Origin: Streptomyces sp. NRRL F-6676
GTDB lineage: Bacteria > Actinomycetota > Actinomycetes > Streptomycetales > Streptomycetaceae
DNA: 64,000 nt
NCBI RefSeq assembly: GCF_000725625.1
Contig: NZ_JOHS01000026.1
Location: 1-64,000 of the forward strand
Reading direction: 5' to 3'
Of this stretch, positions 56,387 to 64,000 are shown piece by piece. A program made the position numbers and the translations under genes. The notes beneath the pieces are model-generated. The model was not told the DNA's origin. It made no database searches and saw only the letters and a list, made by a program, of their open reading frames with translations. Each line of letters begins with the position of its first letter. The stretch's first letter is position 1.

Positions 56387-58396
56387 ATGACGATGAACCC
56401 TCCCCGCGACCTCCGCGACTCCTCCGGCACGGGCCCTTCCGGGCACGAGCCCGTACGCGCACTCGTGCACGCCGCGGTCGCCTCGCGCTCGATGGACGAG
56501 GTGCTCGCGCTGATCGCGCTGCTGGAGCGCAGACCCGACGGCGACCGGGCCGCCCGCGAGGTCGTACGCGCCGCCACGGCCGACCGCCCGGTCGAGGACC
56601 TGGCCGACCTCATAACCCACCTGACGAACGCGCCCCGCCCGGCCCCCGGCGAGCCCGGAGGTCCTGCGGCGCGGGGCGCCGCCCCGACGGCGGGCGGGTC
56701 GCGACCCGTCCGAACGGACACCCCGCCGACCGGCACGACACCCGCTCCGACGACCGGCCGAGGGAGCAGCCCGGCGGCCGGCCCGGGAGGCACCCCGGCA
56801 ACCGGCCCGGCCGGCGGTCCGGGGAGCGGCCTGCTCAGCGGCCCCACGGACCACCCCACGGACAACACCGCGACCGACCCGACGAACGGGCCGTTGACCA
56901 GCCCGACGGCAGCCGGGCCGATAACCCACCCAGCGGCCGGACCCGTGGCCGGGGGTCCGGCGGACGGACCGGTGGGCAGTCCGCTCCCCGGGCCGGTGGA
57001 CACACCGGCCACGGTCCCGGCAGCCGGCCCGGCGAACGTCCCGGCGATCGCCCCCGCGGCCGCCGGTCCGACGGACGTGCCGGTGGCCAACCGGACCGGC
57101 GGCCCAGCAAGTAGCGCTGCGCCCGGCCCGGCGAACACTCCCACGACAGACCCGGCGCACGGCCAGGTGGCCGACTCGACGGGCGGGCCGGCGGCCGGCT
57201 CGGCGCACGGCCAGGAGCCCAGCCAGGAGCCCAGCCCGGCGCACGGCTCGACCGGCAGCCCCACGCACGGCCTCACCACCCGCCCGACGGGCGGCCCTGC
57301 GGCCGGTTCGGCGAACGGGCCTGCGGACGGCCCGACGGGCAACCCGGCGGCCGGCCCGATCGCCGACCCGCTGGCGGCCGACTCGACCAGCAGCCCGGCC
57401 GAGCCCCCCACGACCGGCCCGGCGGCCGACCCCGCACCCCGTCCTGCGGACGGCTCACCGGCCGACCGGGCGACGAGCCCGTCGCACGGGCCGGTGGACG
57501 GACCCGCGACCGCCTCGGCGAACGGCTCGGTCCGCAGCCCGGCGCAGGCGCCCGCGGCCGGTCGGCCGGACGGCCCGGCGGCCGACCCCGCACCCCCTTC
57601 CGCAGACGGCCCGGCGGGTGAGCCGGTGGGCGGGACCGCGGTCCTCACCGCCCCGTCCACGAGCGAGTCCGCGAGGGACGGCAGGTCCGTGGAGGGGACG
57701 CTCCCGGCCGGGCCGGTGCGGCCGGATGCGCACCGGGAGCAACCACCGGACGCCACCCCCGAGTTCGACTGGCTCGACGAGGAGTGGGCCGCGCGGAACG
57801 GGTACCGGACACCGGAGCGCCCGGCGCCGTCCGCCACGGACGAGAAGCACACCGGAAGCGGGCGCCAGGGCGGCCGGCGCCCGGAGCGTGGGCGGCTCAC
57901 GCGGTGGCTTCGTGGGGTGGGCGGGTTCGGGGCGGCCGTTCGGCCGGCCTGGATCGCCGCCCTCGCGCTGGTCGGGTGCGGGGTGGCGCATCTGCCGTTG
58001 CGCGACGGTGTGCCGTGGACGTACGCGCACGGGGTCTCGCTCGGCATCAGCACCCTGTGTCTGCTGCTCGGCGCCGCCCTGGTCGTCCGCAGGTCGGCCG
58101 TCCCCGTGCTCGCGGCGGGCATGCTGTTCCCCGCGGTGCTCGCCGTCGCGCACCTCACCGCGGGCCGGCTCGCCTCCCCCCTGCTCGCCGACGTCCTCGC
58201 CACCGGCGGCGACACCGCCACCCTCGCCGCCGCCCTGGCCGCCGTGCTCGCCCTCATCGCCCTCCTCGGCGCACTCACCGGGGAGGTAAGGACGACGCGC
58301 GAGAAACCCGGGCAGCCCGAAGCTCCCGGAACTCCCGGAACTCCCGGAGCTTCCGAGGAGCCCGTACCGGCGTCCGCGCGCGCCTCCGGCTCCTGA
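56387..58396 (+). CDS. Gly/Pro/Thr-rich repeat protein with membrane C-terminus
   Basis: About 669 residues. Residues 1-90 form a helical domain (ALVHAAVASRSMDEVLALIA, LLERRPDGDRAAREVV, EDLADLITHLTNAP). Residues about 95-440 are low complexity, dozens of short GP-, TxGP- or AxGP-type units (TGGPAAGSAHGQ, PTTGPAADPAPRPADG). The end has four membrane helices (ALALVGCGVAHLPL, LGISTLCLLLGAALVV, AAGMLFPAVLAVAHL, LAAALAAVLALIALLGAL). The N-terminal domain with a later DEEWAARNGYRTPE motif occurs in other Streptomyces proteins of unknown function. ATG at 56387 chosen over 56339. Confidence 0.7.
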   Translation: MTMNPPRDLRDSSGTGPSGHEPVRALVHAAVASRSMDEVLALIALLERRPDGDRAAREVVRAATADRPVEDLADLITHLTNAPRPAPGEPGGPAARGAAPTAGGSRPVRTDTPPTGTTPAPTTGRGSSPAAGPGGTPATGPAGGPGSGLLSGPTDHPTDNTATDPTNGPLTSPTAAGPITHPAAGPVAGGPADGPVGSPLPGPVDTPATVPAAGPANVPAIAPAAAGPTDVPVANRTGGPASSAAPGPANTPTTDPAHGQVADSTGGPAAGSAHGQEPSQEPSPAHGSTGSPTHGLTTRPTGGPAAGSANGPADGPTGNPAAGPIADPLAADSTSSPAEPPTTGPAADPAPRPADGSPADRATSPSHGPVDGPATASANGSVRSPAQAPAAGRPDGPAADPAPPSADGPAGEPVGGTAVLTAPSTSESARDGRSVEGTLPAGPVRPDAHREQPPDATPEFDWLDEEWAARNGYRTPERPAPSATDEKHTGSGRQGGRRPERGRLTRWLRGVGGFGAAVRPAWIAALALVGCGVAHLPLRDGVPWTYAHGVSLGISTLCLLLGAALVVRRSAVPVLAAGMLFPAVLAVAHLTAGRLASPLLADVLATGGDTATLAAALAAVLALIALLGALTGEVRTTREKPGQPEAPGTPGTPGASEEPVPASARASGS

Positions 58397-58471
58397 CGTT
58401 GGCGGACGCCTCCGGGGAACGGCTGCTGCGCTACTCCGTGGAGGGCGCGGAGGACGTCGGAGGGACGTCGG

Positions 58472-59128
58472 TCAGGCGGGCGGGGGCTTGTGGGTCAGTA
58501 GGTGGATGCTGCGGAACTGGCGGCGGTCCGTGGGGCGGGGTTGCTGGGTGGTGCGGGAGAGCTCGGTCAGGCCGTTGGCGTGGAGGAGTGCGGAGAGGTG
58601 GTCGGGGGACCAGCGGTGGGCGAGGGTGACCGTGTGGTCGAAGGGCTGGGTCGGCACGGACGGGTCCTCGGTGGCCCAGAAGGCGAGCAGGAGGTGGCCG
58701 CCGGGGGCCAGTACGCGGGCGAACTCCGCCAGCAGGGCGGGGAGTTCCGGCGGCGGGGTGTGGATGATCGACCAGCGGGAGAGGACGCCGGCCAGCGTGC
58801 CGTCGGGGAGGCCGAGCGCGGCCATCGAGCCGACGTCGAAGCGCAGGGCGGGGTGGGCCCGGCGGGCCAGGGCGATCATCGCGGGGGAGGCGTCGACGCC
58901 GTACGCCTGGAGGCCCAGTCCGCTCAGGTGCGCGGTGACATGGCCCGGGCCGCACCCCAGGTCGGCGACCGGGCCGCCGCCGGCCGCGCGGACGAGCTCC
59001 GCGAAGGCCGCCAGCAGTCCGCGTTCCAGGGGGTGGTCGCGCAGCGAGTCGCGGAACATCTCCGCGTAGGTCGCGGCGACCTCGTCGTAGGCGTCGCGGG
59101 TGGTGGTGAGGGCGTCAGGGGCGGCCAT
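58472..59128 (-). CDS. class I SAM-dependent methyltransferase
   Basis: 218 residues. YDEVAATYAEMF start, SAM motif I PVADLGCGPGHVTAHLSGLG, motif II YGVDASPAMIALARRAHP with the acidic residue, then FDVGSMAALGLPDGTLAGVL and FARVLAPGGHLLLAFW. Substrate unknown. Its ATG lies 14 bases inside the upstream regulator, so it is translated as the second gene of that operon. Confidence 0.9.
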   Translation of the reverse strand: MAAPDALTTTRDAYDEVAATYAEMFRDSLRDHPLERGLLAAFAELVRAAGGGPVADLGCGPGHVTAHLSGLGLQAYGVDASPAMIALARRAHPALRFDVGSMAALGLPDGTLAGVLSRWSIIHTPPPELPALLAEFARVLAPGGHLLLAFWATEDPSVPTQPFDHTVTLAHRWSPDHLSALLHANGLTELSRTTQQPRPTDRRQFRSIHLLTHKPPPA

Positions 59129-62100
59129 GGTCGGGACAGTAGTCCTTGTCGAGGGGGCGTGCGGCGGCGTTGCCGAGGGCGGTGCGGAGCTGCGCCCGGC
59201 GGCGGATGCCGAGTTTGCGGTACGTGCTCGTCAGATGGGTCTCCACCGTGCGGCGGGCCACGTGGAGGAGACCGGCGATCTCCGTGTTGGTGTGTCCCTC
59301 CGCGGCCAGTTCCGCGATCCGGCGCTCGCTGCCGGTGAGCGACTCCGAGCCCGTGCGGACGGCGGCCGGCCGGCGTGCGCCGCCCTCGCGCAGGGCCGCC
59401 TCCGCCGCGGCCGCCAGCCGGACCGCGCCCCGCCGTACCGCGCGGTCGGCCGCCTCGCGCAGGGCCGCCCGTGCCTGGGAACGCTCCCCCGCCATGATGA
59501 GCAGCCGCCCGCGCGAGATCAGCGCGGCGATCAGCTCGTCGTCGACGGGTGCCGTCCGCAGCAGCCGTACGGCCTCCTCGGCGAGGTCCAGGCCGCGCCG
59601 GCCGCCGGTCGCCGCGGCCAGCACGCGCAGGGCGCGGCCCACCGTGCGGGGCGTGTTCCACACCCGGGCGAGCCGCAACTCCTCCTCGGCCAGGGCCAGC
59701 GCGTCCCGCGGCCGGCCCAGGGCCAGATGGCACTCGGCGGCGGCGGTCCGCCACGGGGTGAGCGCCGGGCTGACCTCGTCGCGCGCGGCCTGGCTGCGCC
59801 CGCACTCCAGGAAGTCGTACACCGCGGCCGCCGGATTGCCCGCGGCGACCCGCTGCACGCCCCGCGCGTACAGGAAGCGGTTGCGCTCCGGGGAGTCCGG
59901 GGTCCGGTCCAGATCGAAGGCGGCCACGTACCGCCCGGCCTCCCCGACCCGGCCGGCCGCGACGAGGGCGAGCACGGTGTGCGCGTCGGCGGGCCGCGGC
60001 TGCCGGGGGCGGCCGCCGGCCGGTGCGGGGTGGGCGCCGGCCGGTGCGGGGTGGCCTCCGGGGGGCGCGGCCAACGCCCCGGCCGGCGGGGGGAACGCGC
60101 CGGGGGGCAAGGGAAACCCCTCGGGAGGTATGGGGAACGGCCCGGGGGGCGCGGGGAACGCCCCGGCCGGTACCGGGAACGTTCCGGACGGCGCGGGGGA
60201 CGCCCCGGACGGCGGCGGGAACTCCCCGGGGAGCGCGGCCGCGTACGGCCCGACGCCGCCTCCCGGGGCGTTTCCCGCCCGGGCGTGCTCCGGCGGCGCC
60301 TGCCCGTCCGGGTCGTGACCCGACGGCACCTGCCCGTCCGGCTCGTGACCCGACGGCACCTGCCCATCCGGCTCGTGACCCGGCGGCACCTGCCCATCCG
60401 GCTCGTGACCCGGCGGCACCTGCCCATCCGGTTCATGTCCCGACGGCGCCTGCCCGTCCGGCTCGTGTCCCGGCGGTACCTGCCCCTCCGGCATCTGTCC
60501 CACCGGCTGGTGCCGGTCCGGTATCTGTCCCATCGACAGGTGCCGGTCCGGTATCTGTCCCACCGGCTCCTGTCCCGCCGCCGTCTGCCCCACCGGCTCG
60601 GGTCCCACCGGCTCCTGTCCGGCCGCCGTCTGTCCCACCGGCTCGTGTCCCACCGGCTCCTGTCCGGCCGCCGTCTGCCCCACCGGCTCGTGTCCCGCTG
60701 ACACGTGACCCGCTGACACGTGACCCGCCGCCGTCTGTCCCACCGGCTCGTGCTCCGCCGGGCCGTATCCCGTCGGCCCGTATCCCGTCGGCTCGTGTCC
60801 CGCCGACCCGTGCTCCGCCGGCCCGTGCGGCGCGTGCCGCGGCACGGTGTACGTGCCGCGGGCCGCCGCCAGGTCGGCGCGTACGGTCAGCAGGATCTCG
60901 TGCACCGGGTGCAGCAGATGCGCGCACTGGCCGGCCAGGCCGTGTTCCACGAGCTGGCCGGCCGAGTCGAAGTCGTCCGCCCACAGGGCGACCACCGCGG
61001 CCACCGCGACCAGGAACGGTTCGCCCTCCGGGTCGGCCGGCTTCTCGAGCAGCAGCCGCAGCCGCCGTCGCGCCTCCTCCGCCGAGATCAGCCCGGCCGC
61101 CGCCGCGTGCCGTACGAGCAGGGCACGGACCGCCGTACCGGCCGACTCGGGGCAGCCGCGGTCCTGCTCGGCCAGCCGGGCGTACGCCTCGCGGCGCAGC
61201 CCCCGGTCCCGTTCGGCGAGCAGTACGGCGGTGGCCCGTACGACGCGCACCAGCTCCGGGCGGTCGGACAGCGTGTCGTCGTCGAGGCCGCGCAGCGTCT
61301 CGACGGCGGCCCGGGTCTGGCCGTACCGGGCCAGCGCGGTGCCGAGGGCGACGCCCGCGCGCACCCGGTCGGCCGGCTCGCCGTGCAGCCACAGCGCCTC
61401 GGTGAGCCGCGGCACTCCGGTGGCACGGACCGCCGCGGACCGCACGTCGGACCGGGCCACGGCCGGTACGCCGGGCGGCAGCCCGGAAGGCAGCCCCACC
61501 GGCAGGCCGGACTGCGACCCGGACCACGCCCCGTACGTACCCCCGGACCACGCCCCGGACCACGACCCGGCCGGACCCCCGGACCACGACCCGGACTGCG
61601 CCGCGGCGAACTCCAAGGAGCCCAGCTCGGTGAGGACCCGTTGCCGTACGTGCTCCGACAGCGGCTCTCGCAGGACCCGGCGCAAGTAGTCCGTGGCGTC
61701 CTCGATCCGCCCGTCGCGCGCGGCCTCGTGCGCCGCGTCCCGCAGGACGTTGACGACCCAGGGCCGGTCCGTCATGTCGGTCCGCAGCAGCTGCCGGGCG
61801 ACGGCCTCCGTGTCGTCGCCCCGGCGCCACAGCGTGTCGGCGGCCGCCAGGTGCGCGGCCCGGCGCCGGCCGGCGGGCCAGCCGTCGAGCACCGCGTCCC
61901 GCAGCAGCCGGTGCGCCCAGCGCGGACGGCCGGAGGCGTCCGGGTGCAGCAGGCCGAGCCCGGTCATGGCGGTGAGCCAGCCGGCCACCCGGACGGCGTC
62001 GGCACCGGTCATCTCCGCGAGCAGCTCCGCGAGTTGCGCGGTGAACGCGGGGTGGGCGGGTGCGTAGGCGCGGGTGGAGCCGTGCGGCGAGGCGGGTACG

Positions 62101-62960
62101 GGCGGCCCGTCCGCGCCGTCCGTCCAGGTCTCCTCCAGCGCGGCGAGCGCCCGGGCGACCTCGGTCGTACGGGGCCCGGCGCTCTCCAGCCACCAGGACA
62201 CCGCCGCCCGGTACGCCCCCGGGTACAGCAGGGCGGAGGAATCCGGCACGGCGACGGCCCCGCTGCCGCCGAGGTCGTCCAACAGGGCGTGCAGCAGCAG
62301 CGGATGGCCCGCCGAGGCGCGTACGCAGCTGTCCGCGCACGACCAGTGCCCGCACCGGGCGAGCGAGCGCACCAGGAGCGCCGTGGAGCGGGCGGAGAGC
62401 GGGGCGAGGGTATGGGTGCGGACCAGGTCGGGCGGAAGGGGGTGGGCCAGCCCGGGGGCGGGCGGGGTGATGTCGTACTGGCTGCGCTCGGTCACCAGCA
62501 GCAGTACCGGTAATTGGTCGATCCGCCGGGCCGCCTCCACCAGCCAGCGGCGGGAGGCCCCGTCGGCGAGGTGCACGTCGTCGACGGCGATCAGGACGGG
62601 GGAGTGCTCGGCGAACTCGCGCAGGCGTTGCAGCAGCCGGTTGGTGATGACCCGTTCGTCGCCGCCCCGGAAGGGCGCGTACTGGCCGGGTTCGGGGCAG
62701 CCGGGGACGTCGGGCACGGGGCTCAGCAGGCGCATCAGGGAGGCGAAGGGGTGGGCACCGTCGACGGCGGAGCAGCGGGCGAGCATGACGCGCATGCCGT
62801 GCGCGGCGCCGTCGCGGGCGGCGGCCTCCAGCACGGCGGTGCGGCCGGTGCCGGTGGCACCGCGCAGCAGGACGAGCCGGCCGGTGCCGGCGCGGGCACG
62901 GGCCGCCTCGGTGGCGATCAGCTCGCTCACGTCCCCGCGCTCGGTCAGCGGTCCGGGCAT
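59115..62960 (-). CDS. LuxR-family LAL regulator with a very large repeat insertion
   Basis: 1281 residues. N-terminal AAA ATPase 1-300: P-loop VLLRGATGTGRTAVLEAAAR, Walker B VLIAVDDVHLADGASRR. Helical TPR-like middle. A low-complexity block (about 707-985) built of decapeptides (EPVGQTAAGQ; GHEPDGQVPP, six times) and GAFPxPPG-type units, then a conserved part resumes with ADAHTVLALVAAGRVGEAGRYV. C-terminal LuxR HTH LTGSERRIAELAAEGHTNTE, IAGLLHVARRTVETHLTSTY. AAGGAGG precedes the ATG at 62960. LAL proteins of the MalT type usually activate secondary-metabolite genes; target unknown. Confidence 0.88.
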   Translation of the reverse strand: MPGPLTERGDVSELIATEAARARAGTGRLVLLRGATGTGRTAVLEAAARDGAAHGMRVMLARCSAVDGAHPFASLMRLLSPVPDVPGCPEPGQYAPFRGGDERVITNRLLQRLREFAEHSPVLIAVDDVHLADGASRRWLVEAARRIDQLPVLLLVTERSQYDITPPAPGLAHPLPPDLVRTHTLAPLSARSTALLVRSLARCGHWSCADSCVRASAGHPLLLHALLDDLGGSGAVAVPDSSALLYPGAYRAAVSWWLESAGPRTTEVARALAALEETWTDGADGPPVPASPHGSTRAYAPAHPAFTAQLAELLAEMTGADAVRVAGWLTAMTGLGLLHPDASGRPRWAHRLLRDAVLDGWPAGRRRAAHLAAADTLWRRGDDTEAVARQLLRTDMTDRPWVVNVLRDAAHEAARDGRIEDATDYLRRVLREPLSEHVRQRVLTELGSLEFAAAQSGSWSGGPAGSWSGAWSGGTYGAWSGSQSGLPVGLPSGLPPGVPAVARSDVRSAAVRATGVPRLTEALWLHGEPADRVRAGVALGTALARYGQTRAAVETLRGLDDDTLSDRPELVRVVRATAVLLAERDRGLRREAYARLAEQDRGCPESAGTAVRALLVRHAAAAGLISAEEARRRLRLLLEKPADPEGEPFLVAVAAVVALWADDFDSAGQLVEHGLAGQCAHLLHPVHEILLTVRADLAAARGTYTVPRHAPHGPAEHGSAGHEPTGYGPTGYGPAEHEPVGQTAAGHVSAGHVSAGHEPVGQTAAGQEPVGHEPVGQTAAGQEPVGPEPVGQTAAGQEPVGQIPDRHLSMGQIPDRHQPVGQMPEGQVPPGHEPDGQAPSGHEPDGQVPPGHEPDGQVPPGHEPDGQVPSGHEPDGQVPSGHDPDGQAPPEHARAGNAPGGGVGPYAAALPGEFPPPSGASPAPSGTFPVPAGAFPAPPGPFPIPPEGFPLPPGAFPPPAGALAAPPGGHPAPAGAHPAPAGGRPRQPRPADAHTVLALVAAGRVGEAGRYVAAFDLDRTPDSPERNRFLYARGVQRVAAGNPAAAVYDFLECGRSQAARDEVSPALTPWRTAAAECHLALGRPRDALALAEEELRLARVWNTPRTVGRALRVLAAATGGRRGLDLAEEAVRLLRTAPVDDELIAALISRGRLLIMAGERSQARAALREAADRAVRRGAVRLAAAAEAALREGGARRPAAVRTGSESLTGSERRIAELAAEGHTNTEIAGLLHVARRTVETHLTSTYRKLGIRRRAQLRTALGNAAARPLDKDYCPDHGRP
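60290..60840. repeat. 30-bp in-frame tandem repeats in the LAL gene
   Basis: On the minus strand, units of 30 bp encode GHEPDGQ(V/A)P(P/S) about six times, and another set encodes EPVGQTAAGQ four times, with single-step variants GQIPDRH and GHVSA between. The copies are near identical in DNA, so expansion is recent. Confidence 0.85.
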
Positions 62961-63346
62961 GTGCGCCTCCTTTCGGTGAACGGCTCCCCCGACAGCCTCG
63001 GAAAACTCCGTGAAGACCCCAGGAGAACGGCGGGAACACGGGCGGAACTTCCGGAGATTTGAAGGGAACTCCCGAACATGGGGACGAGCAACGGGGGGCA
63101 GAGGTGCCCGGACGTGCCGTACATCACGTGGGCGGGCGGTCCGATTTCCTGTCCGGCGGGTCCATGGACGTACGGGCCGCGCCGGTGTCCAGTGAAGTGG
63201 AGCGCGCCCCGCCACCACGACGGCACGACAGTACGCCCGTTCTCGTGGTGTGCCTCGTGGTACTCCACGATTGCCCCCGCATCCCTTGCCGGGAAGCCTG
63301 GAGGATCCGCCGGGAGAGCGGCGGACCACGCGACAGGGAGTCAGGG

Positions 63347-64000
63347 ATGCGCAGCTCATTCGGTACGACGGACGACGGCCCGGGGGGACCCGTGCACCGT
63401 GTGCCCGTCATCGTCCACGCCCCGGACCCCATCTCCCGGGAGGGCGTGCTCAGCCAGCTCCGCCGGCACCCCGAGATCGACCTGCGCACGGAGAGCGGCC
63501 CCGGCACCGTCGCCCTCCTGGTGGACGACTCCCTCGACGAGACCGACCTGACCCGGCTGCGCCGCATCGTGCGCAGCGAGGGCGCCCGCGCGGTCCTCGT
63601 CGTCGGCGGGATCCGCGAGGCGGAGCTGCTGGACGTGATCGAGTGCGGGGTCGGCGCCATCGTCTGGCGGCACGAGGCGACCGCGCACCGGCTGGTGCAG
63701 GCCGTGCTCTCCGCCGCGCGCGGCGACGGCGACCTGCCCGCCGATCTGCTCGGCCGGCTCATCGACCAGGTCGGCACCCTGCACCGCGGCGCGGCCGGCC
63801 ATCCGGCCACCCCCTCCGTCGGCCTCGTGCCGCGCGAGGTGGACGTACTGCGGCTGGTCGCCGACGGGTTCGACACCTCGGAGATCGCCGGCAAGCTGTC
63901 GTACTCCGAGCGCACCATCAAGAACGTGATGCATGGTCTGACCACGCGTCTGCATCTGCGCAACCGCGCGCACGCCGTCGCCTACGCCCTGCGTGAGGGC
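63347..64000 (+). CDS. LuxR/NarL-type orphan regulator, cut by the right edge
   Basis: Open from ATG at 63347 (GGGAG 8 bases before) through the last base, 218 codons. The first approximately 130 residues have a receiver-like layout (VPVIVHAPDPISREGVLSQL, LVVGGIREAELLDVIECGVG, IVWRHEATAHRLVQAVLSAA), but the phospho-acceptor position reads VALLVDDSLDETDL and the family generally works without phosphorylation. The HTH is VGLVPREVDVLRLVADGFDT, SEIAGKLSYSERTIKNVMHG. Divergent from the LAL gene across 386 bases that hold both promoters and no other gene I can support. Confidence 0.88.
   Translation, partial: MRSSFGTTDDGPGGPVHRVPVIVHAPDPISREGVLSQLRRHPEIDLRTESGPGTVALLVDDSLDETDLTRLRRIVRSEGARAVLVVGGIREAELLDVIECGVGAIVWRHEATAHRLVQAVLSAARGDGDLPADLLGRLIDQVGTLHRGAAGHPATPSVGLVPREVDVLRLVADGFDTSEIAGKLSYSERTIKNVMHGLTTRLHLRNRAHAVAYALREG

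Overview
The window is high-GC actinobacterial DNA, almost certainly from a Streptomyces chromosome. Supporting signs are the strong G/C bias at third codon positions, frequent GTG and TTG starts, AfsR/SARP, LAL and NB-ARC regulators, an ACR3/mycothiol-type ars operon, class F sortase, DUF4328 and DUF5701 proteins, and rare TTA (bldA-type) codons confined to one lower-GC cassette. No rRNA, complete tRNA, transposase, integrase or CRISPR array was found.

Left part (1 to about 10,000) is an accessory island. Two 3' halves of a tRNA-Gly(CCC) gene share an identical 44-bp sequence (4868-4911 and 9910-9953), each followed by a terminator hairpin. They look like distal attachment sites of two elements stacked at one tRNA gene whose intact copy would lie left of the window. 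The first element holds a truncated XRE regulator and a conflict-type pair: an EACC1-like protein and a caspase-fold protease carrying two C-terminal domains that resemble the tau C-terminal domain of actinobacterial DnaX. A SUKH-fold protein and an S1-domain protein follow. The second holds a VapBC-like toxin-antitoxin pair, a DUF4236-TerD fusion and a secreted Ig-like protein. Next come a frameshifted ATP-binding (anti-sigma-type) gene, its likely GntR/UTRA controller with three related palindromic operators, a DUF1152 protein, and one gene lying between perfect 28-bp inverted repeats.

15,900-30,200 is a resistance region. It has arsR-acr3-arsC divergent from arsI with two ArsR-type operators, a VapC fragment and small unknown genes. 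A DHA2 exporter is divergent from a two-HTH Lrp-like regulator across an array of seven GGTCCACTCC repeats. An MFS exporter overlaps an FAD monooxygenase, and an MMPL transporter forms an operon with a histidine kinase and response regulator. The leaders of the MFS exporter and the MMPL gene are homologous to each other, so one promoter/leader appears to have been copied.

30,400-47,600 is more ordinary: a USP, a Ser/Thr kinase, a tannase-like hydrolase, DUF5701 and DUF4328 proteins, a GNAT, a sortase with its wall protein, a sigma factor with a membrane partner, an orphan sugar-binding lipoprotein, a MerR regulator, a two-domain alpha/beta hydrolase, and a TetR/quinone-reductase pair with a readable operator.

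47,500-64,000 is dominated by large regulators: two divergent NB-ARC/TPR genes, one of them SARP type. The SARP gene is followed by an unlisted 33-codon hydrophobic peptide gene with its own promoter and terminator, an arrangement like afsR-afsS. Then come a SigJ/ECF41-type sigma factor with an FAD oxidoreductase, a Gly-Pro-rich membrane protein, a methyltransferase overlapping a LAL regulator, and a LuxR-type regulator running off the right edge. A striking general property is that many genes here carry in-frame tandem-repeat expansions in their linkers or tails.
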